Assembly (NCBI GenBank): GCA_973895155.1
Contig: OZ316895.1
Coordinates: 21,204,001 to 21,268,000 of the forward strand
DNA: 64,000 bases
Source: Marsupella aquatica
Taxonomy: Eukaryota > Marchantiophyta
Reading direction: 5' to 3'
Shown: piece after piece, positions 38,488 to 50,297 of the stretch
Layout: every line of letters begins with the position of its first letter
Position numbering within the stretch: position 1 is the stretch's first letter
Notes under the pieces: generated by a model
What the model saw: the letters and a program-made list of their open reading frames with translations, nothing else
What the model was told of the DNA's origin: nothing
Databases searched by the model: none
Made by a program: the position numbers and the translations under genes

Positions 38488-41400
38488 TTATGTTGCAATG
38501 GCTTCTGCAACTTTGTTCGCCGGAACGCGTTGCCTCTGCTCTACGTATGTGCTCGGAAACCAGCCAGCTTTTCCTTTGCACTCCCCTTCTGACCAGCCGG
38601 TGGGTGAAACCTGTTGTAAACGATAAAAGTGAGAAAAACGTTGAGATATTCATCCGAGCTCATCAATAAATCAGCTATAATATCAAAAACGTCAGCTACT
38701 TCAATAAAGCTTAAGTTCACCGTCGCAGCTGCAGTTAACATTCATTAACACAGTTTTGAACGAGGGGCCAACCTGTCTCACGACAACAAAATCCCCAACA
38801 GCGATACTAAGCTCGCCTTCTGACTCGGCTTCAAACCCATGCATTACCTGGGAAACAAAAAAAGAGCAAAGGTTACAAATCCAAGCAAGGAATACTAGTC
38901 TATCCCCATAACCTCCAGAAGAATTGCCAGGAAGGCTCTCAGCTTACTTTTGGAGAAGACATTTTTTAGAGATACAAACCTCAGCCAAGAAGTACATCGC
39001 TTTCTGAGTATGTACACCAGCATTGCCAGCACTGTGTGGTGAGGCAGTTGTGCGAGTGCCATTCGATTTTATGTCGTCATATGATGGAGGCTGAATGAAA
39101 GAATCTGCAGCTACAGGACCTTGTAAAGATGGTGGTCCTGACTCGCTTCTTTGACGCTCAGACACCATCTGATAATAACAGTCCGTCAGTTCACAACAGG
39201 GACTATCAATCAATTGCACCTACATACCAAAACAATGCACAGTAGAAGAGTACGGGCATGATAGGTGTAAATTGCCGGTTCGTACCTGTGCCTGAAGCTG
39301 ATCTAGAATTTCTGATGCGCGCTGGTGATAAGCTCTCTCGGCTTCCACCTGGATATATACGGAAAAATCTCAAACTAATGTTTCCCAGCACTCACCACTC
39401 ACAAAACAATCCATTGTATCACAGAAGATGGCTCGCTGACTATGCCATGGAGGATTCATCATAATTTTTCACATCAATGATTGAGCTGCCAAACAATTGG
39501 CCTTAATCGCAGCACCTGCAGAAAAGTGCCTTCTGCTATGTTAAATTGAAAGTTGACTTCAAACATCTAGAAATTCCTTCCCTCTACGTTCAAAGGGCAC
39601 TCATTTTTCAGAAGAAAATAAACTTTACCATCGCAATCAACCGCTGAAGCGTTAGGCGCTGCTGTTGAGCCTCGACTGCAGTCATGGCAGCTGCTGCTTC
39701 CTTTCCTAGAACAGCCATTGCTGAGGCAAGTTCTCCCATTTTCGCCTCCGCAACTTGAAGCTTCACAGTGTTTTCTGGATTTCCACCTGCCTCTCTCTGC
39801 TTCAGCTGCCTTCTTCCGACCTCGTTGGCCTGCAAAATAATTGAGGCGTTGACAGAACAACATTATTAGAAGAATTAACGAGCATCAAAACATATTTTAA
39901 AAATGGAGCTTAAATCATTTTCCATTACATTTCCAATGAATTTCACACTTAATTCCAGTTCATCTGCAAGTCCCGACTCTACTTGTCAAAAATTTAAACC
40001 TAATCTATGAAGCAACCATGTAACTCATTTTCATAAAAACCGCTACTTCATACAACTATCCTGAAAGAACTCTAAGAAATGCGCCAAAACATAGAGAACA
40101 TAATTTCTCAGATGGGACATAACGGAAACAACAAGCCTCTAGAGTACCAACCATGATCGAATTTAAACCACTGGCACTAGATTTTGAGCATAGTCCAGGC
40201 ACAGGCAAGATGTTGTCTGCCGTGTTTGATGGGCTCTGATGGGTTTCTGGTTTACATCATACGTTCTGAAGTCCTAGCAGTTAATCCATAGAAACGTAAT
40301 GACTGTCAATCTCGAGTTTAGCTAAATGGACAATGAGACCGCTCAACCGCTGAGAATTTCGAGAACCATCTGTAAGATACTGCCTAGTCTCGTCGTGGCT
40401 AGGAGTAAATATCTAATAATCGGGTTTGAGTAGGGACTCAGATTCTTGAAACTGAGGTCTTAGAAGGAAGAATTAACAATTCACAATATGCCTGGCTTTA
40501 AAGATCCAAACCAAGTACTATTTCCATGGGTATCAAGATCAGAAAATAGGAATGAACATGTCCTCTGGTTAATTATATCGCTTCATTCGATGTCTACGGC
40601 AAGTGACTAAGAATGATGCATTATCAGTTGAGGGTTTACCTGAACTTCAGCCTCTTGGCGCAACCTGTCATATCGCTGAGTCAAATGTCGGGCATCCTCC
40701 AGAGGTGCTCCCATGACCATAGCCCTGAGCGGTTCAGCCACCTAATCACAAGCAGCGCAGAGATTCTCAAACGCAGGAACATAGAGAAGAGATCAATCTA
40801 TTTCGGAAAACATGTGCCCTCTTCGTGATTCATGAATTTTACCCATCGTAGGTTTCATACCTGTGTGCTAAGTGCTCTGTGTAAATTATCCCGCTCCCTT
40901 TCCATGTGAGTTCGGGCAGTGCCATGGTGCAGAGAAGCTCGTGCAAGTGCACCGCCCACACCTGGACTTTCTGTCGCATATCTCTTACAGTCATCTGCAA
41001 GTTTCGTTGCTGTACACAGACAAATCTTCAGAACTTCAGACGGGGTCACAGACAGAATGGACCCAGACTTGTTCCTGTGCTCTTTACTTGGCAGAATATA
41101 GTTGCGTCAAAGAGACGACTCTTTAAAATTTCAAATAGCTGTACACAGACAAAGACGACCTACACTTCCTTCTGTGCTCTGTACTCGGGAAAAATCGTCA
41201 CAGCAATGTGGTCCGCAAGTAAAGGAGAGTGACATAAGGAGCTCATGAATTTTCGATACTCACCGACTTCGGCTTGCTTGGAACCAGTGCTTAGAAGACC
41301 CTCGACACCTCTAACAATCTCACGCTGGTAGTGCTGCATGGCAGACAAAAGAATGTCATGAACACTCAACAATTGTGCAGTATATAGCTTTCCGAACTCA

Positions 41401-42079
41401 ATGATCGACAAAGACGACATTCTTCCAGACGATTACGCACAATTGAAGGCCGCGTCAAAGATTCCAGCTAAGCCAGGTGTCGTCGAATACCTTCCCAGCC
41501 CTGGTGGACGTGTACAGTCGCTCCAGCTGCTGGTGCCTCTGAAGTTCTGCTTCATCAGTGATAACATTCTCTCCCTGAGAACCGCCGCCCGTGAATTGCT
41601 TCAAAACCGCCTGGGCGATTCATAGGCAAGAAAGAAAAGGTATTATTAGACTAGACAGAAAAATGCGGAAAAAGGGAGAAGCTAGTCTACCAACTGGCCC
41701 TGCCGATTTTCAGAAACGTAGCTTAACGAATTACAAACACGGACATGTATCTCACTTTGCCTACTTCAAACCAACACAACTCCAATCGGTAGGCCACAAT
41801 TCAGAGAAGCAAACCAAGAACCTTTGCACACAGGGTCATCACTGGCGAATCAAGACTCACTTTAGATTGCAATAAAACAGATCTCACACCAGTCTACATC
41901 GTACTAGACTAGGTAGAGTCACTGGCACCACCAAGGACGTGCCTATCTTGTTCAACGTGGTCTCTACGCGGCGATACAAATAGCAAGATCAGTCAGCTGC
42001 AAGAACGAGGCATCCTCACCTGTTGCTGTTTAGCTACTTGCTCTCGAAACTTGCTTGCTTGCTTTCTAAGTGCGTCCAT
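38488..42079 (-). CDS. SH3P2: SH3P2-like BAR-SH3 protein (10 exons, 383 aa)
   Basis: Plant SH3Ps bind phosphoinositides and curve membranes in clathrin-coated vesicle traffic, cell-plate formation and autophagosome biogenesis. Exons on the minus strand are 42079-42020, 41610-41491, 41333-41264, 41009-40861, 40741-40640, 39829-39629, 39348-39286, 39168-38980, 38847-38773 and 38610-38488; all borders are GT-AG and all phases agree. The protein starts MDALRKQASKFREQVAKQQQ. The BAR part (about residues 1-255) carries HYQREIVRGVEG, ARTHMERERDNLHRALSTQ, MVMGAPLEDARHL and QRLTLQRLIAMVEAERAYHQ. A Ser/Pro-rich linker (256-312) precedes the SH3 domain (about 319-376), which has GWSEGECKGKAGWFPSTYVE. 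The usual SH3 ALYDY motif is replaced by VMHGFEA. The length matches Arabidopsis SH3P2 (just under 370 aa). Of Arabidopsis SH3P1-3 it resembles SH3P2 most by recollection; paralogue orthology is not proven. Confidence 0.95.
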
Positions 42080-42083
42080 TTCT
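42080..42083 (-). other. Probable 5'-UTR intron acceptor of the SH3P2-like gene
   Basis: On the minus strand the start codon context is TTTGCAG|AAATGG, placing a good acceptor three bases before the ATG. The first, non-coding exon would then lie further upstream, plausibly in the GA-rich stretch at 42.6-43.2 kb. The donor was not identified. Confidence 0.5.
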
Positions 42084-43260
42084 GCAAACACGGCCAAGAC
42101 TTGAAAGTCAACCATTTAATCCGACGAGTGGAACTGGTCTGCTCTTAATCTAATCGTCGAATCATCCATTTCCGACGGTATAATGCACATGTCAAGAAAC
42201 GCGAGCTTGGGTACACCTCCTGGTCTGTCCCTACGCGTTGCTCTCCGGCGAACTGCTGCGTAAGAAACAAGCAAAGCCCCAGAAACTACAGCAGATCGGT
42301 CTCCTATAGATTGAGAAACCAAATTCGTGCGGGTTTCGTTGAAAGACCAGGCCTCAAGATCGGACGGAATAAATGTCCTGGTATGACAGTCAGCTACTGC
42401 ACCACCAACTCAGATCCAGAAGACAACTCTCCCCATCCGACACAACCAAGGCATTCAACAATCACTTCCACCAGCGAACGAGTGTGGACGCCACTCTCAC
42501 GTCCTATCTGGGTTGGCTCGGTACAAATCGAACCGAAAGCCGCCTGGCATTCGGTAATAACGAAAGAAAGGCTCACACCATGCTACTAAATACACTAATC
42601 TGAACCCAGCCAACAGTTTCAAGATGGAGTCATTACCAGGAGAAATAGAGCTCCTCTACTACAGCATGACCCTCCCGGTCGCCACCAATAACGTCACAAA
42701 ATCACGAGTCCTGGCCCGTTGCAGCACTCGCAACACGCATCCCTGATTCTGCTACCTAATCGATCCTGCTCCTTCCTCCTCCGATGCTGTCCACTCTCCT
42801 TTTCTTCCCTTCGGAGGCAACAATGCCCGCACTTCAAGCACACAGCCAGCCCACTATAGCGCCCCTGATTCCAACCCCAAGATCGATCGATCGATCGATC
42901 GACCAATCGACCAATCGATACCTCGGACAGTCTCGTCCCGGTCTTCAATTCCTTGTTCCTCTTCGCGCGTCAGGCACCTCCAGTGGTCTAGAGACTTTCC
43001 AAATGACCCAAACTCGCCGATCAATCTCCGCTAGCTGAGCATCGGTCTCGTGTATAGCTCGGCTGTGCTCGGTACGATAATCGACCGCTCCGCTCTCGAG
43101 AAAGCAAGAAACCTGCCCAAGAAAACAGAGCTGCTTCCATCCGCGACGAAGAAAATGGTGTCTCTCTGCCTCCCTCCCTTCCTCTCCTTCTTCCGACCTT
43201 CCTTCCTCCCTATCGCCACTCGCCACTCGCCCCTCGCTCCTCGCCAGCCACCCTACCCTG
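42084..43260 (-). promoter_or_regulatory. Probable promoter / 5'-UTR region of the SH3P2-like gene
   Basis: GC content and CpG frequency rise compared with the flanks. A pyrimidine-rich tract on the plus strand (about 43157-43215, GA-rich on the coding strand) is typical of plant 5' leaders and promoters. A (GATC)n microsatellite lies inside. No TATA box or start site could be fixed. Confidence 0.35.
42881..42903. repeat. (GATC)n microsatellite
   Basis: Five and a half perfect GATC units, followed by a decayed CCAATCGACCAATCGA extension. Confidence 0.95.
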
Positions 43261-43713
43261 CCTGCCTGGCCCGCTCGGCAAATGCGCTCCGGCGGGCTCC
43301 CGGTAAGAAAAGGCCGTCAACAGCAAAAGCAGTACTGGTAAAATGCCGTCCACCGTTTCCAGGAACGCCCGGCGAATCGATTCCGGTAAAGTCACTCCCC
43401 GCCTTGCCGCGACCCGGCCCATCTTCCAACCGGCAGGCTGGCCGGGGCGGGACCGGTAACGCCAGTCATCCTCTCCCGGATGGGGACTCTCAACACCCAG
43501 TCACACAGCGCCACAAGGGTGAGGCTCGAGCACGGGCAGGGAGCCAGGGCCGGTGGCAGGGCCCGGCTCCACCTATTTGGTCAATACTAGGGGTCTCGTA
43601 TCTTAAAAAAAACTGGCATTACGTAGGAGGCCTGTATGGGACTCGGGCGGGCGCATCGCAACAAAGTATAACCAGGGGGTAATGTCTCATAACCTGGTAA
43701 GCAGGTACAAAGA
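43261..43713. other. GC-rich stretch, no gene supported
   Basis: High GC keeps several frames open (one runs 43050-43682) but no frame gives a recognisable protein. Codon composition looks like translated GC-rich non-coding DNA. Confidence 0.45.
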
Positions 43714-43839
43714 AAAAAATTCACGAGGGGTTTACATTTCTGGATACTGAACTATGAGGGGGGTTGAGGGGGCTTAAAAAAATTCACGAGGGGTTTACAT
43801 TTTTGGATACTGAACTATGAGGGGGGTTGAGGGGGCTTG
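43714..43839. repeat. 63-bp tandem duplication
   Basis: AATTCACGAGGGGTTTACAT begins near 43719 and 43782. Both copies end in GAGGGGGGTTGAGGGGGCTT and are almost identical. Confidence 0.92.
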
Positions 43840-44386
43840 CGGTAGATGGCTATAGTTCAGGCAGTGACTGGTCGAGCCTCACATTTGGTGTCATACCAGT
43901 TATGACTGCTGCCCCAACTTGCAACAGTCCTGGGTGTTGTCAAAACTCCGAGATGTTGTGAAAATTGAAAAATTGACATAGTGGAGATGCCTTCCTGAAC
44001 CTTACTGCTATAGTAATTTGTTTACGGAATATAAGTTTTTAGTAGACAGAGACCTGGTAAATACACTGGCTCTGTGCAATGAATTATCACATTGCGAGTA
44101 CTACTCATAAGTGCAAAGTATTGAGTTTTTGCACTCACCACAAACTCATAATTGCAAGTTTTTCATACACTGAAGATTACCCATACGTTGTAATCTCAAT
44201 TCAAGAGGTTGCACTAACTGGTCCCAGCTTCTAGAGTAGGTAAGTGTAATTTTTAAACTTTGGCACTCAAGAAATTTCAATCATCATTCTGTCTTAGCAG
44301 AAAAATAGTTTTGGACTTTCCTAGTGGAAAATAATATCTTACTGCACTGAATGACTAGCTGGGGTTGGAGATGTGGTTGGGATTAA

Positions 44387-44485
44387 GCACATTGATTCGC
44401 ACTGCACTAATCGCGTTGGGCACATTGATTCGCACTGCACTAATCGCATTGGGCACATTGATTCGCACTGCACTAATCAGTTGCA
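44387..44485. repeat. 33-bp tandem repeat, three copies
   Basis: GCACATTGATTCGCACTGCA begins at 44387, 44420 and 44453. Copies 1 and 2 differ at one base (GCGTTGG versus GCATTGG). Confidence 0.95.
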
Positions 44486-44979
44486 CTAATGGAAGGTCAT
44501 CACTCTCTATAAAAAATATCAAGTGTTAACATTTTGTGATTCATTTATCGAGGTTGGAGTCACGGAGGAGGAGATATCACGGTACCAAGGAAACCGTCTT
44601 GACCTCTTCAACATCGGCCGTCTTATTCCATGTCTTTGATGGATCCCTGATTCTCTTAATTTTTGACTCTCCATTTTAGCAATAAAGAGTTTTGCAGCAA
44701 CGTCATCCTACACTACAATCTGCGGATAGGCCACCCCTCTTTTTGTGTCAAAAGTTTGCAAGATTCAATCTCCCCCAACAGTCGTGGTCACTTTATGCAA
44801 AAGTTGGCAAGGATTGTTTTTGTCTCCTATTAGCGGGAAGCTTCCCTCCCAGCCACTGACCACTTTTGCTAGTATCTGACGGCCATCTTTAAATCTAGGA
44901 GAATCTGACGGTCAAAAATTAGTCCAAGAAAACTACAGTAGATAACGAATGTTTCTCAGCATCTTTACAAACGGTTTTA

Positions 44980-45612
44980 AAATTACGCTGGGACAGCCCG
45001 CCGTGTGTGAACCGCGCAGCCCGGCGACACGAGGGTGGGCTATAGAGCTTAGGTTACCGGTAAATGCCCGGGGGTAAATGGCCACGCAAGGAGGGGTTTA
45101 GGGAGGGTGGGGCCGCAAGCGCAGTTCTCCCGAAGGACACGGTAAACAGCTCTGATCCCTCTGAAAGGGGAAACTGGTGACGAGGATAGGGCCTCGGACT
45201 TCTGGAAAGGTCCCAACCGGTGAGCAGAATCGCGCTGGAACGGAGCCCCACGCCGGTGCACGCATGCCGGTATCCCGGTCATGAGGGCCACACGTCCCGT
45301 ATAAGATTTTCTCCCTTGCTGCGGTCGTCCGGTCGGCCGCTGGACTCTCGTTTTCCTGCCGCCTTGCCGAGCCTCCATGGAGGGCCCAGATTCGAATCCG
45401 GTGCTTCGGAAGGCGAAACTCAACCGGTTGTACCGGTGCTACGTTCGGCGGGGTGCAATCCGAGCATCGGCTCCGCCGGTCGGGGTACCGTGCGAGGCGG
45501 TGTCGCAACGGTCAGAAACCCCAGTGAGTCACTTTTTATCTTTGGGGCTTTGGGCCGTTTCTCGCCGGTATTCAGCCGAAAATATAGACACTTCGCGCCG
45601 GAGTTCTACTTG
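44980..45612. other. GC-rich island, no gene supported
   Basis: Overlapping ORFs of 60-143 codons occur on both strands, as expected in GC-rich DNA, with no recognisable domain. It may be the remnant of a CpG-rich mobile element: it adjoins the repeat pair at 45613 and 46113. Confidence 0.45.
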
Positions 45613-45668
45613 CTCTGGACTTGTATGTAAACACCGGGCGAGCCAGGGTTCGAACCAGGGTTTAGAGC
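45613..45668. repeat. CpG-rich member of a ~56-bp repeat pair
   Basis: CTCTGGACTTGTATGTAAACACC... aligns with 46113-46170. The copy here keeps CpG dinucleotides (ACCGGGCGAG, GTTCGAACC). Confidence 0.6.
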
Positions 45669-46112
45669 ATCTCCAGAAGTTTAGCTGCCGGTATCCCCTA
45701 CAGTTTGTTTGCATTCGTTTTGGAGGCCCAAAAATTAGTTTCGCCCAGATCCCCCTCATACTTACCAGTGATCCCAGTAAGAGCACTACCAGAATGAATT
45801 TTTTTTAATTTATCATTACCATAATTTTTTCTTGTTGACTTTCAATGCCTGGTCAGTCACTCACCGAGATACAAACTCGTGCTGGCCAATTGTCCATGGA
45901 TCACAATAGAGGGGGTCTAATGGTGGATGTGTAGGATGACTGCCAAGCCAGCCAAATCTGGAGGCGGCCTATGCCCATTTGCACAGCTAACCTCCATTTG
46001 CTTGCGAATACAGGTAAATAGTGGGGAGGGTCACCTGTAAACCTGGCTGCTATCACAAGGAAATGGGGTTTACTGTCCCAAAAGGCACTCCTCTGGTGAT
46101 GCCCTCAGGGTT

Positions 46113-46170
46113 CCTCTGAACTTGTATGTGACCACTGGCAAGATGGAAAGTTTGAACCAGGGTTTATGGC
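46113..46170. repeat. CpG-poor member of the ~56-bp repeat pair
   Basis: CTCTGAACTTGTATGTGACCACT... corresponds to 45613-45668. Positions that are CpG in the other copy are mostly TG or CA here (ACTGGCAAGA, GTTTGAACC). Confidence 0.6.
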
Positions 46171-49100
46171 TAAGAATACCAAGAGAGAGATCCCATATAT
46201 CCTAAACAACTCATTTTGACTTTTTAGGACTTTTTATTTGGATTGGATCGTTCGTATCCATTATTTATTTAACGGTAAAGGCCCCACACCTTTATTCCAG
46301 CAGGAGAGAGACCATCATGTCAAACCCCCAACAGTACACACGTTAAAAAGAGCAAAAAGAACTCAGATCCAAAGAAACCAAAGACCAAAAAGGGGTCTGT
46401 CTGCCAACTCCCCAACTTGAAGTGACAAGCACTGTAAAGTAAAACAACCTGGCCAGACAAGAGTATCTAATGAATGATCGGCGGGCTTTGATAAAGGGGT
46501 TGTGAGCTGATCAGAACTACGCTAGCATCCTACAGCTACAATCAAAGACTACGTGGGTGAACCTAAACAAACGCTCCTGAAATAGTCTACAGTATCTATT
46601 TTTTTTGCTCTACTCCATATTTAACTTAGGTACATTGTCCACAGTGTGTGAGTATATAATTAGAGTGACAACAAAATTAGAGTGACTCACACTAAATTGA
46701 GTGAACATTTTTTTCTAACCCAAAACACACTAATTAAGTAAGTATAGTCACACTATTACTTTGTATTGAGAGTTGGCTTCAGTCTCAGTTTTATGCCTCG
46801 CTCTCATTGTGGAGTATTCAAGGCGAACACCTCTATTAGTGAGACCAAAAGTGTGACTAACATTAAGGTGGACAGTCTAGCAAAGTGCCATTTCTTCTCA
46901 CAAAACCCTGAACTTATTTGCATGACACAAGGGTGATTCTCTGCAAAGATACCAAGTAGAAATATAGAGACCAGAGAAACATTCAGAAACCACTGTAGTA
47001 GCTCATTTCATGTGTATACTGAATTGTCCAAGCTGCTATATCTTATCCCACTTGGACACAAATATCATGCAGACTGACTACATGATTTCAGTAGCAATGA
47101 GGTAAACAGAGTGAGGAGGTACTGATGGGCTATCTCGAGACCAAGGAAGACTCATGTAGATTCTTTGTACAAAAAGTACCTACACGACATGTAACTCACG
47201 TTTGCCTGAGACATCAAAACCCATGCCAAAGGCAGAGGACATGATTGTGCTAGTAGATGTACAAATTGTATCAAATAGTCGTTTGATGTAGCATTTATTG
47301 TCTATTGATGATGCTGAAAGATAGCAGAGATGTTCAAGGTGTATTGCCGTTCAGTGACAATGAGTATCTAAAAATTAATTTGTGGACCTCTATGTTAATT
47401 TAGAGGCTCTTATCTAGAAACTGAAGCCTAGATGGACCTCCAAATCTAAAGAAAAAAAATTTAAAAATGGACAAGTCAATGTTTGACACTTGAAACAATT
47501 ACCAAACTTACCAAGGCAACCATAATTAACATCAATCACAAAACTAGCTGCAATGTAAACTACAGTTTAATGTGTGGGTAACTTAATTGCCCACTTTAGC
47601 AAAATGGTGCTTGATGGTTTCCTTCACGGTACCGAAGGGATGCTGGATGCGCTCAAGTTGCATCGAAAGTAATCACTTTTTAATTCCTACACGCAGATAG
47701 ACGAAAAGAGAGAAGTCATCGGTGTCATCAAATCACTAACTTCGCATAATTGTTTAAGACAAAAAGTTTCAAATCTCCAATTGTGGAATTCGGAATAGAT
47801 CGAAAGCTAGAGAAATTTAGAAACTCATGACCACTTTAGTACTTGATAGAATCTCCCAATGCCACACTCATTGGAAAGCTAGAGAACTTTGAAAACTTAT
47901 AATCTCCTCAGAACTCACCTAAATCTATCAATGTTAAGTTCATTAAAAAGCTAATTAAAAAAACTAAAATTCATAATCTCCTTAGTACTCAAATTTTAGG
48001 TTCATTCTCATCGAAAGGGTCAACATTTCAGGGGTTGTACAACATAGATTTTTATTCACATTAGAGATTACAAAATCACGAGTAAAATCTATTTTTCAAA
48101 TTACTTACTCAATTCTTATCGAATGGTGACAATGCTGAGCTCATTAGGACCGTCTATTCAAGATCTTTCCAACGCCATATTATACGTGAGTTTTCATTAT
48201 GATTTTACTCAACAATGTCAAATCAAAAATTGCTGTCGGGAAAATTTTATGTTTTGAATAAAATCAAAATGTAAATAAAACTGTTACTGGGAGCAGTTTT
48301 ACCTTAATCTTTTTGTCTTTTGATTTGCATGTCAATTTTTTTACATTCTTTTTTACGGCATGGCATCCCAGTTTTTACAGCAAAGTTGCCACAAACACGA
48401 ATGTAGAAGTTAATTTTATCCAAAAACAAATATCTTCCTGTTTGGAGCATGCCATGATGATGTGGCGCTCTGTGAAGCCAGGAATTTTGGAAAGAACCCC
48501 TAATCGGGGTCCGTAAATATTCCATAAATAGAGCCGACCGTAATAATAATCAAGTTCATAGTATGTGATGGTGGCCTACAAATTGGTGACAAGAAAATGC
48601 CATTCCATTTACTGATATCTCCAGGAAGGTGAAGCCTGAAATCTTCTTAATCTTGGAGACTAATGCAAGGGCAGAAAGGTTCAACACACTTATTTTTTTC
48701 TTTTTTCTTTTTGAGGGAACCCACCTCTGAACAAGCCCACCAACTGGCTTGTAGGTTTCTATTTTTGTGTCGTTCTATTCAATTCTTACACCACTTTAAG
48801 AGTCCGTGGTGCATAATACATTAAGTCAGTTCAAGAAGGTTTGCTCCACTCAAGTGCACAAGAAGTGTTGTTGTTATTTGGGGCGACACAAGTATTGTTG
48901 TTTATGAGTTTGTGTTGACAAATATTTTGCAGGAAGTGACTCATCGTGATTGAATATAGTGGGATTTCTTTATGAATTTGGCACAAGTGTACTCTCATCA
49001 TCTCGTTGTTGGACAGATGTTGCTACCATGTGATTTCTTTCCATTGACTTAATGAAGTGGCACCACTTCATATATCACCTTGCAACACCTTTTAACCTAG

Positions 49101-49644
49101 TGACATACCTATTGTACTAGATGATATGTTCTCCTTCCTTGTGTGTCTCCTTTATTGGAGGCTAATGGAGTTATGTTGCTTTCACTTATGCTGGCTAGGG
49201 TCTACACTCCGCGGTCAGGGCACGGGCACCTCCTCACACCCCTAGGGGCGGTCTAGAAGAAACAAATTAATCATGTTTTATGTGGCATGTATGCTTGAAA
49301 GGAACTTTTATCAGAAGAGAATTTGAGCAAATTGCTTGCACAATTGCAATAAACAAATATGTGAGTCTTGACCTTTGACCATTCCCGCCCCACATTGCTC
49401 ATGTACCTTGCCGCTCTTGTGTTTGAAGTGCATAACAAAAATATTCTTCTTTTTATGTACCATAAACTGCATTGTCAACTGCTACACCACAATATGATTT
49501 GTAACTTTTTCAACATATTCAAATACCAAAAAATGCAAACAAATTCTAGGAGAGGACCACCCGATGGTTGAAGCAAGTGCCCATTCAATCATATGCGTTA
49601 ACGCAATAGTTTCCTGAAGAGAATGTAGAAAACTATAACGCAAC
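46171..49644. other. AT-rich intergenic DNA, no gene recognised
   Basis: ORFs are short and in non-coding-like sequence. Homopolymer A/T runs are frequent. No transposase, reverse transcriptase or terminal repeats could be identified. Confidence 0.55.
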
Positions 49645-50150
49645 TATCTCAATACCCGTGCATTGCACAAAAGAAGTTGTGTCGGCCAAGATATCGTTGA
49701 GAAAAAAACATGTCGTGTCGGCCAAGAGGTTGTTGACAAAAAAGATGTGTCGGCCAAGAAGTTGTTGAGAAAAAAATTGTCATGTTGGCCAAGATGTTGT
49801 TGAAAAAAATGATGTCATGTTGGCAAAGACATTGTTGAGAAAACATTTGCCATGTCGGCAAAGACATTGTTGAGGAAAAATACCCGTGCATTGCACAAAT
49901 ATGTCATTAAGAAAAAAGATGTCGTGCCACCCAAGATGTTGTTATGTGAAAGATGTCATGAAGTAAACGAGGAAGTAAAAAAATGTTGTTAAGAAAAAAG
50001 AAGTCATTTTGCCAAAGATGTCATTATGTGAAAGCTGTTGTCAAGAAATATGTGTCATTTTGCCAAAGATATCGTGAAGTAAAAGATGTTATAAGAAAAA
50101 AAGGTGTCGATTTACCCAAGCTGTCGTGATGTGAAAGACGTCATGAAGTA
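49645..50150. repeat. Degenerate 32-36-bp tandem array
   Basis: GGCCAAG or GGCAAAG landmarks fall near 49684, 49720, 49752, 49787, 49821 and 49856, each followed by GTTGTTGAGAAAAA-like sequence. The array continues in weaker form (ATGTCATTAAGAAAAAAGATG) to about 50150. The motif CCCGTGCATTGCACAAA occurs at both 49655 and 49883, so a larger unit has also duplicated. Confidence 0.85.
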
Positions 50151-50278
50151 AAAAGTCAAGGAGAGAAGGAGCTAGTCCTTTTCTTTGTTTTGCTTTTTTA
50201 CCCAAAATGCCCCTACATTTGAACGGCGACCACTCTATAAATTGGCGCAACATTATATTATCGGTTTCAAGTTTAAGT

Positions 50279-50297
50279 TTTTAGGGTTAGGGTTTAG
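50279..50297. repeat. Short plant-telomere-like (TTTAGGG) stretch
   Basis: TTTTAGGGTTAGGGTTTAG is about two and a half plant telomere units. Such short blocks are common as telo-boxes or interstitial remnants; no gene follows closely. Confidence 0.6.

Noticed and set aside
43050-43682. 210-codon plus-strand ORF rich in Pro, Arg and Ser
   Set aside because: It lies over the likely promoter of the SH3P2-like gene and its tail is low-complexity GC-rich translation. No recognisable protein.
45380-45668. TTCGAAT/TTCGAAC T-loop-like motifs suggesting tRNA genes
   Set aside because: The flanking bases do not form a T stem and no D-arm or acceptor stem can be placed. One motif lies inside the 56-bp repeat.
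45049-45808. Long overlapping ORFs on both strands (up to 143 codons)
   Set aside because: They overlap one another in several frames in GC-rich DNA, with no domain-like sequence and no splice logic. Open frames are expected there.
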